DNA of 23,781 nt from Clostridiales bacterium. Its GTDB lineage: Bacteria; Bacillota; Clostridia; Christensenellales; Aristaeellaceae. The DNA lies in the NCBI GenBank assembly GCA_004556985.1, contig SFFC01000073.1, forward strand, positions 1 through 23,781, given 5' to 3'. Position 1 is the first letter of the stretch; the number at the start of each line of letters is the position of its first letter. A program made the translations under genes and the position numbers. Of the stretch, positions 15,046 to 22,713 are shown piece after piece. The notes below the pieces were generated by a model. That model was not told the DNA's origin, did not search any database, and was given only the letters and a program-made list of their open reading frames with translations.

Positions 15046-16197
15046 ATGGTCACGACGGCACTTCTGGTCATCATCTATCTTTCATTCATCAGCCTCGGCC
15101 TGCCGGATTCGATGCTGGGCAGCGCGTGGCCGCTGATGAGCGGGAGCCTGGGCGCGCCGCTGTGGAGCGCGGGCATCGTGCAGATGACGATCTCCTTCTG
15201 CACGATCGTCTCAAGCCTGAACAGCGCGCGGCTGATCCGCCGCTTCGGCACGGGAAAGCTGACGGCGCTCTCCGTGCTGCTGACGGCGCTCTCGCTGCTG
15301 GGCTTTTCGTTTGCGAAGCACTACGCATTCCTGATCGCGCTGGGCATCCCGCTGGGGCTGGGTGCGGGCGCGGTCGACGCGGCGCTCAACAACTACGTCG
15401 CGCTGCACTGCCAGCCGCGGCACATGAGCTGGCTCCACTGCTTCTGGGGCGTCGGCACGATCACGGGCCCGATGATCCTCTCGGCCTGCCTGAGCGCGGG
15501 CGCGTCCTGGCGCGCGGGCTATTGGGTCATCGGATTGCTGCAGTGCCTGCTGTGCGCCGTGCTTCTGGCGACGCTGCCGCTGTGGAGGCGGGAGGAAGCG
15601 CGGGAGGAGGAGAAGGCGCGCGTGCTCTCCGTGCCGCAGGTGCTCGCGCTGCCGGGCGCGAAGGCGGGCATGGCGACGTTTCTATGCTACTGCGCGGTGG
15701 AGTCGACGATGATCCTCTGGGCGCCGACGTTCATGGTCGAGGCGCGCGGCATCGCGGAGGACACGGCGGCGTCGTTCGGCGCGCTCTTCTGCATCGGCAT
15801 CACGGTCGGGCGCGCAGCCTCCGGCTTCATGACGCTGCGCTTCTCGCCCAAGCAGATGGTGCGCCTCGGGCAAGCCGTGAGCGCGGCGGGCTGCCTGATG
15901 CTCTTTGCGCCGGTGAACGTGGTGATGCTCGCGGGCGTCATCGTCTGCGGGCTGGGCTGCGCGCCGGTGTATCCCAACATCATCCAGGACACGCCGGTCA
16001 ACTACGGCGCGGAGAACTCGCAGGCGGCCATCGGCGTGCAGATGGCGGCGGCCTACGTCGGCTCGACGTTTGTGCCGACGCTCTTCGGCTGGCTCGCCAA
16101 TGCGGCGGGCTACGGCGTGCTGCCGCTCTTCGCACTGGCCGTGACGGCCTTGCAGGCAGCGATGTTCGCGATGCAGAAGCGGGCTGTGGAGAGATAA
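15046..16197 (+). CDS. Major facilitator superfamily transporter
   Basis: The 383-residue product is a 12-helix membrane transporter of the MFS type, close in style to the fucose-permease-like (FucP/BsmA) branch. The N-terminal half shows helix 1 (LVIIYLSFISLGLPDSMLG), the loop 2-3 region SARLIRRFGTGKLT (the usual basic MFS loop), GLGAGAVDAALNNYVALH and MSWLHCFWGVGTITGP; the last two are typical of this branch. A basic and acidic central loop follows (about 182-195, RREEAREEEKAR), then six more helices. The start is the ATG behind GGGAGGG. It has its own terminator and no functional partner nearby. The substrate cannot be read from sequence; sugars or drugs are both possible. Confidence 0.9.
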   Translation: MVTTALLVIIYLSFISLGLPDSMLGSAWPLMSGSLGAPLWSAGIVQMTISFCTIVSSLNSARLIRRFGTGKLTALSVLLTALSLLGFSFAKHYAFLIALGIPLGLGAGAVDAALNNYVALHCQPRHMSWLHCFWGVGTITGPMILSACLSAGASWRAGYWVIGLLQCLLCAVLLATLPLWRREEAREEEKARVLSVPQVLALPGAKAGMATFLCYCAVESTMILWAPTFMVEARGIAEDTAASFGALFCIGITVGRAASGFMTLRFSPKQMVRLGQAVSAAGCLMLFAPVNVVMLAGVIVCGLGCAPVYPNIIQDTPVNYGAENSQAAIGVQMAAAYVGSTFVPTLFGWLANAAGYGVLPLFALAVTALQAAMFAMQKRAVER

Positions 16198-16203
16198 TCA
16201 AGA

Positions 16204-16238
16204 GCGGCTGGCGCTTGACACGCCAGCCGCGTTTCTTT
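16204..16238 (+). terminator. Intrinsic terminator after the MFS gene
   Basis: A perfect 10-bp stem pairs GCGGCTGGCG (16204-16213) with CGCCAGCCGC (16221-16230), followed by GTTTCTTT. It begins 6 nt after the stop codon. Confidence 0.9.
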
Positions 16239-16465
16239 GCATGCCCTTACTGAGCATGTAAACCGCAATCATACGATCAGAAATCATGGGGCTGCCGCGC
16301 AAACCCGCCTGAGAGATTTTAGTCCAGGGAACTCGCATGGTCGCGCTGCGGCGCTCCCTGCGATTCCCGACACTTCGTCTGCCTCTTTCCGCCATTGGCG
16401 GCGGCAGACTTCGATCCCCTCAAACTCCCTGCATCGCTTCGTGCTGATGATTTGTTTCTATCTAA
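16239..16465. other. Non-coding stretch with several inverted repeats, function unknown
   Basis: No convincing gene lies here. Nested pairings are visible: AGGGA/TCCCT around 16325-16359, and GTCTGCC (16377-16383) with GGCAGAC (16403-16409) enclosing CCGCC/GGCGG. On the minus strand a TCTCTCAGGC stretch recalls the 3' part of a glycine riboswitch, but the rest of that aptamer is not evident. It lies between two convergent genes and could be the 3' untranslated region of the minus-strand hydrolase gene. Confidence 0.4.
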
Positions 16466-16557
16466 CCGGCATGATGCCGGTTGCATCACCGACAAAAGTA
16501 TTGTAAATCCCGTTGCTTTGCAGCCGAGGCTGGAACTTTACAGATGGATTTACAGAG
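16466..16557 (+). repeat. Family 1 repeat, copy E
   Basis: It opens with CCGGCATGATGCCGG and has a diverged CACCGAC box. The internal hairpin arms are GTAAATCC (16503-16510) and GGATTTAC (16546-16553), enclosing GAGGCTGGAACTTTACAGA. Compared with copy B1 the stem has changed on both arms (AGTCC/GGACT to AATCC/GGATT), so pairing is preserved. Confidence 0.88.
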
Positions 16558-16568
16558 TAAGTATAGGA

Positions 16569-17117
16569 TTAGAGCACGCAGATCTGGCAGGAGCGCATCG
16601 TCTCCAGCGCGGCCTCGTGCTTTTGCGGCGTGACGCCCGCACAGAGCGCGCTGCGCACAATCAGGTCGGCCTCCGGCAGCGCGGCCTTGATCAGCAGCGC
16701 GTTGGAGACGACGCAGATATCCGTGCACACGCCGCACAGCTCGATGGTCATGCCCGCGCCCTCGGGCGCGCCCTGCGAGCGGGCGAGCATGGCGACGTGG
16801 TGAGCCAGCTCGGTGGAGCCGAAGGTCGGCTTTTCAAAGGAGATCATGCCGTGCGCACATTCGGCGGCGATGGCGGGCTCCAGCGCCCAGCCCTCGGTGC
16901 CCTGAATGCAGTGCGGAACGGGGAGGAGCCGGCCCTCGCGGGTGCCGGCATAATCCTCGCTGTGCGTGTCGAGGGTGAAGATCACCTGCGTGCCCTCGGC
17001 GCGAGCCTCGCGGATGCGCGCGGCGACGGCGGGGACGATGGCGCGGGCCTCCGCGGTGCCGAGGGCGCCGGAGACGAAGTCGCGCTGCATGTCGACGACG
17101 ATGAGCAGATCAGTCAT
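16569..17117 (-). CDS. Isochorismatase-family cysteine hydrolase, probable nicotinamidase
   Basis: The 182-residue cytoplasmic enzyme belongs to the isochorismatase-like hydrolases. The catalytic triad is visible: D9 in VVDMQRDF, K96 in FEKPTFGS and C135 in GVCTDICV. Metal ligands of the nicotinamidase type are also present, D50 and H52 in LDTHSEDY and H69 in VPHCIQGTEGW, which favours nicotinamidase (nicotinamide to nicotinate, NAD salvage) over isochorismatase. The chosen ATG (17115-17117) has GGAG about 9 nt upstream; a further in-frame ATG at 17141 lacks a site. The gene diverges from cggR and is followed by a family 1 repeat. Confidence 0.9.
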   Translation of the reverse strand: MTDLLIVVDMQRDFVSGALGTAEARAIVPAVAARIREARAEGTQVIFTLDTHSEDYAGTREGRLLPVPHCIQGTEGWALEPAIAAECAHGMISFEKPTFGSTELAHHVAMLARSQGAPEGAGMTIELCGVCTDICVVSNALLIKAALPEADLIVRSALCAGVTPQKHEAALETMRSCQICVL

Positions 17118-17215
17118 AGGAATAAACTCCTTGTCATGCAAAATTGGGGGCGGAAGGCTTTCCGCGCGAAGGGTTCATTCGCGCCGGAATGCAGAATTTC
17201 CTGCCTGCGCGCCTC

Positions 17216-17272
17216 TTGCGGCGGGAAAGAAAATATGCTATCCTATCCGGGACAAAAACGGAACGCGGGGAC
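17216..17272 (+). promoter_or_regulatory. cggR promoter with candidate CggR operator
   Basis: TTGCGG (17216-17221) and an extended -10 TGCTATCCT (17236-17244) are separated by 17 nt before TATCCT. Two direct repeats of GGGAC follow at 17249-17253 and 17268-17272, 19 nt apart, the first at the expected transcription start. In Bacillus subtilis the CggR operator contains two CGGGAC half sites 20 nt apart at the same location, so autoregulation by CggR is inferred. The TGTC halves of that operator are not conserved. Confidence 0.65.
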
Positions 17273-17301
17273 AAATTGACCCGCACGACGCGGAGGCGGA
17301 C

Positions 17302-18330
17302 ATGGAAACATTGATTCTCGACATTCTCTCGCAGATCGCGCCTGACCTGATGGAGGAGATGGAGCTGCGTGCGCTGATTCTGGAGCGCGTCGCGGCGCTG
17401 GGGCCGATTGGCCGGCGCGCGCTGGCGGCGCGGCTCAACCTGACGGAGCGGGAGGTGCGCGCGGCGGCGGAGGCGCTCAAGGCGGCAAACTGCCTGACGC
17501 AGAGCGCGGCGGGCATGGAGCTGACCGCGCAGGGGCTGCGGCTTGTCGACACGGCGCGCGCCGTCAGCCGCGGGCGGCGGACGCTGCAATCGATGGAGCA
17601 GACGCTTGCGCGCAAGCTGGGGGCACGGCGCGTGTGCATCGTCAGCGGGGACAGCGACCTCGACCCGAGCGTGCTGGGCGAGGTCGCGCGCGCGGCGGCG
17701 CGGCAGCTGCGCCCGCTTTTGCAGGACGCGCATGTGCTGGCTGTCTCCGGTGGGAGGACGATCGCGATGACGGCGGAGGCGCTGACCGAGGCCGCGCCGA
17801 TGGACATCACCGTCGTGCCCGCGCAGGGCGGCATGGGGACGGGCGTGCGCACGCAGGCAAACACGCAGGCGGAGCTGCTCGCGCGCAAGCTGGGCGGATG
17901 CCATCGCCTGCTGCATCTGCCGGACGGGCTTACGCCGGACGCGGCGGACAGGCTTGCGCGGCTGCCGCAGGTGCGCGAGGTGCTCGAGCTGCTGCGCAGC
18001 GCGGATGTGCTGCTCTACGGCATCGGCCGGGCGCAGGACATCGCCGCGCGCCGGGGCGTCGGCCCGGCGGAGCGCGAGGCGCTTTTCCGGGAGGGCGCGG
18101 TTGCGGAGGCGCTGGGCTTCTACTTCGGCGCGCAGGGGCGCGTCATTGGCGGCGGGCGCTCGCTGGCGCTCGACGTGCAGAGCCTGGGACGCAGCAGCCG
18201 CGCCGCTGCGGTCGCCGCGGGCAGCTCCAAGGCGGAGGCGGTCATCGCGGTCTGCGCCCATCATCCGCACAGCCTGCTGGTGACCGACGAGGGCGCCGCG
18301 CAGCGCATGATGGAGCTGCTGCGCGTTTGA
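17302..18330 (+). CDS. cggR: Central glycolytic genes regulator, SorC/DeoR-like sugar-binding repressor
   Basis: CggR represses lower-glycolysis genes and is released by fructose-1,6-bisphosphate in Bacillus. The 342-residue product matches the usual length of about 340. A DNA-binding helix-turn-helix occupies about residues 25-85 (IGRRALAARLNLTEREVRAAAEALKAANCL). The sugar-binding domain runs from about 90 to the end, with VLAVSGGRTIAMTAEAL (about 145-161), the PAQGGMGTGVRTQANTQAELLARKLGG segment, ADVLLYGIGRAQDIA and the C-terminal HHPHSLLVTDEGAA. The ATG follows GGAGG (17292-17296). It precedes pgk directly; in Bacillus it precedes gapA. Position beside pgk, tpiA and gpmI strongly supports the CggR identity over other SorC-family regulators. 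Confidence 0.93.
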   Translation: METLILDILSQIAPDLMEEMELRALILERVAALGPIGRRALAARLNLTEREVRAAAEALKAANCLTQSAAGMELTAQGLRLVDTARAVSRGRRTLQSMEQTLARKLGARRVCIVSGDSDLDPSVLGEVARAAARQLRPLLQDAHVLAVSGGRTIAMTAEALTEAAPMDITVVPAQGGMGTGVRTQANTQAELLARKLGGCHRLLHLPDGLTPDAADRLARLPQVREVLELLRSADVLLYGIGRAQDIAARRGVGPAEREALFREGAVAEALGFYFGAQGRVIGGGRSLALDVQSLGRSSRAAAVAAGSSKAEAVIAVCAHHPHSLLVTDEGAAQRMMELLRV

Positions 18331-18355
18331 GCCGCCTGCTTTTTTCGAGAAATCT

Positions 18356-18384
18356 TTGACAATTAGGATAAAAGATGCTACACT
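18356..18384 (+). promoter_or_regulatory. Promoter for pgk-tpiA-gpmI
   Basis: A perfect TTGACA (18356-18361) is followed after 17 nt by TACACT (18379-18384), itself preceded by TGC as an extended -10 element. This gives the glycolytic genes a promoter of their own downstream of cggR. Confidence 0.8.
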
Positions 18385-18531
18385 AGATATGATCGGCGGA
18401 GCTGTGTCTTCGCCGCTGTCAACCTGCGGAAAAGCCCGGATTCCCGAGGCTTTCACGGGCGGCGCAGATCCCGATGCGCGCGCCTGAGGACATATCGGGA
18501 TACGACAGTTATTGAAATGGAGGAGTTTCCC
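18385..18531 (+). other. About 140-nt structured leader of pgk
   Basis: The segment between the promoter and the pgk start contains an 8-bp stem ATCCCGAT (18468-18475) with ATCGGGAT (18494-18501), and weaker GCCCG/CGGGC and GGCGG/CGCCG pairings. No T tract or known riboswitch was recognised. It ends in the GGAGGAG ribosome binding site of pgk. Confidence 0.45.
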
Positions 18532-19734
18532 ATGGCGAAGAAGACGGTTGAAGACATCAAAGTGACCGGCAAAAAGGTGCTCGTCCGCTGCGATTTCAAC
18601 GTGCCGATGAAGGACGGCAAGATCACCAACGACAAGCGCATCGTTGCGGCGCTGCCGACCATCAAGAAGCTCATCGCGGACGGCGGCAAGGTCATTCTGT
18701 GCAGCCATCTGGGCAAGCCGAAGAACGGCCCGGAGGCCAAGTTCTCCCTCGCGCCGGTGGCCGAGCGCCTGAGCGAGTACCTGGGCCAGACCGTCGTGTT
18801 TGCGGATGACGACACCGTCGTCGGCGAGAACGCGAAGGCCGCTGTCGCCGCGATGAAGGACGGCGACGTCGTGCTGCTGCAGAACACCCGCTTCCGCAAG
18901 GAAGAGACCAAGAACATCGAGGATTTCTCCAAGGAGCTCGCTTCCCTGGCGGACTGCTATGTCGACGACGCGTTTGGCTCCTGCCACCGCGCGCATTGCT
19001 CCACCGAGGGCGTCACGAAGTTCCTCTCTCCCTGCGTGGCCGGCTATCTGATCGGCAAGGAGCTCGACATCATGGGCAAGGCGCTGGAGAACGCCGACCG
19101 TCCGTTCGTCGCCGTTCTGGGCGGCGCGAAGGTCGCGGATAAGCTCAGCGTCATCGAGAACCTGCTGGAGAAGGTCGATACCCTGATCATCGGCGGCGGC
19201 ATGGCCTTCACCTTCCTCAAGGCGCAGGGCTACGGCGTGGGCAACTCCCTGCTCGACGAGACGAAGATCGACTACTGCAAGGACATGCTCGCCAAGGCCG
19301 AGGCCAAGGGCGTCAAGATCCTGCTGCCGGTCGACACCGTTTGCGTGAAGGCGTTCCCGAATCCGATCGACGCCGAGGTCGAGACCCTGGTCGTCGACGC
19401 CGACAAGATCCCGGACGGCATGGAGGGCTGCGACATCGGCCCGAAGACCGCTGCGCTCTACGCTGAGGCGGTCAAGACCGCGAAGACCGTCATCTGGAAC
19501 GGCCCGATGGGCGTGTTCGAGAACCCGACCCTCGCCGCCGGCACCCTGGCCGTGGCGAAGGCGATGGCCGAGAGCGAGGCTGTCACCATCATCGGCGGCG
19601 GCGACTCCGCGGCGGCGGTCGAGCAGATGGGCCTGGGCGACAAGATGACCCACATCTCCACCGGCGGCGGCGCGTCCCTCGAGTATCTCGAGGGCAAGGT
19701 GCTGCCGGGCGTCGCGTGCCTGGACGAGAAATAA
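18532..19734 (+). CDS. pgk: Phosphoglycerate kinase
   Basis: Pgk transfers phosphate from 1,3-bisphosphoglycerate to ADP, a cytoplasmic substrate-level phosphorylation step of glycolysis. The 400-residue length is standard. Motifs include VLVRCDFNVPMKDGKITND (substrate-binding N-domain), LCSHLGKPK, LLQNTRFRKEE, DDAFGSCHRAHCST, VLGGAKVADKLSVIENLL, IIGGGMAFTFLKAQG, WNGPMGVFENP and GGGDSAAAVEQMG in the nucleotide-binding C-domain. The ATG at 18532 follows GGAGGAG; an in-frame ATG at 18517 lies before that site and is not used. It is the first gene of the pgk-tpiA-gpmI unit. gapA, its usual upstream partner, is absent from this position. Codon bias suggests high expression. Confidence 0.98.
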   Translation: MAKKTVEDIKVTGKKVLVRCDFNVPMKDGKITNDKRIVAALPTIKKLIADGGKVILCSHLGKPKNGPEAKFSLAPVAERLSEYLGQTVVFADDDTVVGENAKAAVAAMKDGDVVLLQNTRFRKEETKNIEDFSKELASLADCYVDDAFGSCHRAHCSTEGVTKFLSPCVAGYLIGKELDIMGKALENADRPFVAVLGGAKVADKLSVIENLLEKVDTLIIGGGMAFTFLKAQGYGVGNSLLDETKIDYCKDMLAKAEAKGVKILLPVDTVCVKAFPNPIDAEVETLVVDADKIPDGMEGCDIGPKTAALYAEAVKTAKTVIWNGPMGVFENPTLAAGTLAVAKAMAESEAVTIIGGGDSAAAVEQMGLGDKMTHISTGGGASLEYLEGKVLPGVACLDEK

Positions 19735-19820
19735 CCGGCTGGCGCCGGGGCGCTTCCGACGGGACTGTGAAGGATAACAGTCCCGGCTGCACGAGGCCGG
19801 TGCTCTGTGAGCTTTCCTGA
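19735..19820 (+). repeat. Family 1 repeat, copy F, starting at the pgk stop codon
   Basis: Directly after the TAA of pgk come CCGGCTGGCGCCGG (19735-19748) and CGCTTCCGAC. An 8-bp hairpin GGGACTGT (19761-19768) with ACAGTCCC (19777-19784) follows, then the CGAGGCCGGTGCT block. The order of blocks matches the other copies, although the sequence is diverged. It lies within the glycolytic transcript. Confidence 0.75.
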
Positions 19821-19862
19821 TCATCGGCTGCGCCGGAGGCACACAATTTCATGCAACTCAAA

Positions 19863-19895
19863 AGCCCCGGACGGCCTTGGGGCCGCTCCGGGGCT
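19863..19895 (+). other. Strong hairpin just upstream of the tpiA ribosome binding site
   Basis: AGCCCCGGA (19863-19871) pairs perfectly with TCCGGGGCT (19887-19895), and an inner CGGCC/GGCCG stem fills most of the loop. There is no T tract. It ends 8 nt before GGAGG (19904-19908), so it could act as an mRNA stabiliser, a processing site, or a control on tpiA translation. Confidence 0.7.
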
Positions 19896-19916
19896 CATGA
19901 TATGGAGGAAAACACC

Positions 19917-20666
<750 letters not shown>

Positions 20667-20751
20667 CCGGCGTGGTGCCGGAGGCGATTCCGGCGACATC
20701 GTGAACTTGATCCGGGCGGGCCGCGCAAGGGCTGCATCAGCGCAGCAGGCA
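20667..20751 (+). repeat. Probable degenerate family 1 repeat, copy G, starting at the tpiA stop codon
   Basis: The palindrome CCGGCGTGGTGCCGG (20667-20681) directly follows the TAA of tpiA and is followed by GCGATTCCGGCGAC, matching the 5' half of the family. The 3' half is not clearly recognisable. It lies in the 114-nt gap before gpmI. Confidence 0.5.
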
Positions 20752-20780
20752 TGCGTCCGGGGGCTTGAGAAGGAGCAATT

Positions 20781-22316
20781 ATGACCAAGAAACCTGTTCT
20801 TCTGTGTATCATGGACGGCTTCGGCTGGGTGCCGGAGACGACCTATGGCAACGCGATTTCCGCCGCGAAGAAGCCGAATCTCGACAAGCTCTTTGCCGAG
20901 TGCCCCTATACCACCATCGACGCCTCCGGCATGGCCGTCGGCCTGCCCGACGGCCAGATGGGCAACAGCGAGGTCGGCCACACCAACATCGGCGCGGGCC
21001 GCATCGTCTATCAGCAGCTGACGCTGATCACCAAGTCCATCCTCGACATCCTCGACGGCACGATGAAGGAAAACGACGTGCTCGTGCGCAACATGAAGAA
21101 GGCCATCGAGGGCGGCAAGGCCATCCACTTCATGGGCCTGCAGGGCACCGGCGGCGTCCACAGCCACATCGACCACCTCTTTGGCCTGCTCGACCTGGCC
21201 AAGCATCTGGGCGCGAAGGACGTCTACATCCACGCGATCATGGACGGCCGCGACACCGACCCGCACGACGGCAAGGGCTTCCTTGAGCGCGTGCAGGCCA
21301 AGCTCGACGAGCTGGGCATCGGCAAGATCGCGACCGTCACCGGCCGCTACTACGCGATGGACCGCGACTCCAACTGGGACCGCATCGAGAAGGCCTACGC
21401 GGCGTTTGTCTACGGCGAGGGCGAGCATGCCGAAAACGGCCTCGCGGCGATCGAGAAGAGCTACGCCGACGGCGTGACGGACGAGTTCGTCGTGCCCTGC
21501 GTCACCTGTGAGGGCGGCCGCGTCAGCGAGGGCGACACCGTCGTCTTCCTCAACTTCCGCCCGGATCGCGCGCGCCAGATCACGCGCACTTTCGTCGACG
21601 ACAATTTCAAGGGCTTTGAGCGCCGCTATGGCCGCTTCCCGGTGCAGTACGTCTGCATGGCGGAATACGACGCCACGATGCCCAACGTCGAGGTCGCCTA
21701 TCCGCCGGTCGAGCTGACGAACGTGCTGGGCGAGTACCTTGCCAAGAACGGCAAGACGCAGCTGCGCATCGCGGAGACCGAGAAATACGCGCACGTTACG
21801 TTCTTCTTCAACGGCGGCGTCGAGGCCCCCTACGAGGGCGAGGATCGCAAGGTCATCCCGTCCCCGAAGGTTGCGACCTACGACCTCAAGCCGGAGATGA
21901 GCGCCTACGAGGTCGCGGACGAGTGCGCGGCGCGCATCCGCAGCGGCAAGTATGACGTCGTCATCCTGAACTTCGCCAACTGCGACATGGTCGGCCACAC
22001 CGGCGTGTTCGACGCGGCGGTCAAGGCGGTCGAGGCCGTCGACGCCTGCGTGGGCAAGGTCTGGGAGGCCGCGCGCGAGATGGGCGGCTGCATGTTCCTG
22101 ACCGCCGACCACGGCAACGCGGACAAGATGAAGAACGAGGACGGCTCCCCGTTCACAGCGCACACGACCAACCCCGTGCCCTTCCTCGCGGCAGGCGTGG
22201 GCGACGTGAAGCTGCGCAAGGGCGGCTGCCTGGCGGATATCGCGCCGACCATGCTGCCCTACATCGGCCTGCCCGTGCCCAAGGAGATGACGGGCAAGAG
22301 CATCATCGAGGGATAA
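20781..22316 (+). CDS. gpmI: 2,3-bisphosphoglycerate-independent phosphoglycerate mutase
   Basis: GpmI interconverts 3- and 2-phosphoglycerate using two Mn ions and a phosphoserine intermediate. The 511-residue length is standard. The N-terminal LLCIMDGFGW carries metal ligand D12. PDGQMGNSEVGHTNIGAGR carries the nucleophile S63. HSHIDHLFGLLDLAK, the HAIMDGRDTDP segment, GRYYAMDRD and FRPDRARQ are substrate-binding segments of the phosphotransferase domain. The C-terminal NFANCDMVGHTG and TADHGNADKM supply the second metal site. The ATG follows AAGGAG. It is the last gene of the pgk-tpiA-gpmI unit and is followed by a terminator; eno, its frequent downstream neighbour, is not here. Confidence 0.98.
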   Translation: MTKKPVLLCIMDGFGWVPETTYGNAISAAKKPNLDKLFAECPYTTIDASGMAVGLPDGQMGNSEVGHTNIGAGRIVYQQLTLITKSILDILDGTMKENDVLVRNMKKAIEGGKAIHFMGLQGTGGVHSHIDHLFGLLDLAKHLGAKDVYIHAIMDGRDTDPHDGKGFLERVQAKLDELGIGKIATVTGRYYAMDRDSNWDRIEKAYAAFVYGEGEHAENGLAAIEKSYADGVTDEFVVPCVTCEGGRVSEGDTVVFLNFRPDRARQITRTFVDDNFKGFERRYGRFPVQYVCMAEYDATMPNVEVAYPPVELTNVLGEYLAKNGKTQLRIAETEKYAHVTFFFNGGVEAPYEGEDRKVIPSPKVATYDLKPEMSAYEVADECAARIRSGKYDVVILNFANCDMVGHTGVFDAAVKAVEAVDACVGKVWEAAREMGGCMFLTADHGNADKMKNEDGSPFTAHTTNPVPFLAAGVGDVKLRKGGCLADIAPTMLPYIGLPVPKEMTGKSIIEG

Positions 22317-22332
22317 CCGGATATGGGTTTTA

Positions 22333-22361
22333 CAGGCGGCCTGCATGGGCCGCCTGTTTTT
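22333..22361 (+). terminator. Intrinsic terminator of the glycolytic operon
   Basis: CAGGCGGCC (22333-22341) pairs with GGCCGCCTG (22348-22356) as a 9-bp stem with a 6-nt loop, followed directly by TTTTT. Confidence 0.93.
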
Positions 22362-22382
22362 GCGCTTGAGAGGCTTTAAACG

Positions 22383-22468
22383 GCGCGAAGCGAAGAAGGG
22401 TCAAGGGGCCAAGCCCCTTGCGGGGGCTGGGGCGGCGCCCCAGGCAGGTTTCAGGGCGGCAGCCCTGA
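22383..22468 (+). repeat. Hairpin-cluster repeat, family 2, copy c
   Basis: GCGCGAAGCGAAGAAGGG leads into the stem AAGGGGCC/AGCCCCTT, then TGGGGC/GCCCCA, GGCAGGT and a third stem TCAGGGC-ggca-GCCCTGA (22451-22468). The first about 65 nt are nearly identical to 14931-14997. The third stem corresponds to the TTGGGC-ggca-GCCCAA stem of copy a, with the same loop and changed but still paired arms. Confidence 0.85.
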
Positions 22469-22713
22469 TCATAAAAGGAGAACGTAGTTTCAGAGCAGGC
22501 TGCGAAGCGGCCTACGATTGAAACGGGTCTGCTTCGCAAAGCATGAGGAATCAATCAGTTTTCGCCCAATCGTGACATTTTTGTGAACCGGGAAAAATTG
22601 GGGAAGAATCGGCGCAGCCGCATCGTCTTTATGGCAGAGGATGCCCAAACGGGCCCTCGACAGGAACAAAAGGCTATAGACGACGGCGCGAGGCGCCAGA
22701 AGGAGGATACACG
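22469..22713. other. Non-coding stretch upstream of the SIMPL gene
   Basis: An 8-bp inverted repeat, TGCGAAGC (22501-22508) and GCTTCGCA (22531-22538), is visible. No convincing promoter was found, although the gene downstream has a clear AAGGAGGA ribosome binding site. An open frame from GTG 22583 to a TGA overlapping the next ATG is present but lacks a ribosome binding site. Confidence 0.4.

Noticed and set aside
16198..16395. 65-residue open frame on the minus strand after the MFS gene
   Set aside because: It has no ribosome binding site, overlaps the MFS terminator and matches no family I know.
16298..16420. Possible glycine riboswitch on the minus strand because of a TCTCTCAGGC stretch
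   Set aside because: The other conserved parts of the aptamer are not recognisable, and the strand has no downstream gene to control before the convergent MFS gene.
16390..16440. tRNA-like T-loop (TTCGATCCC) in the intergenic segment
   Set aside because: No matching T-stem, anticodon arm or acceptor stem could be built around it.
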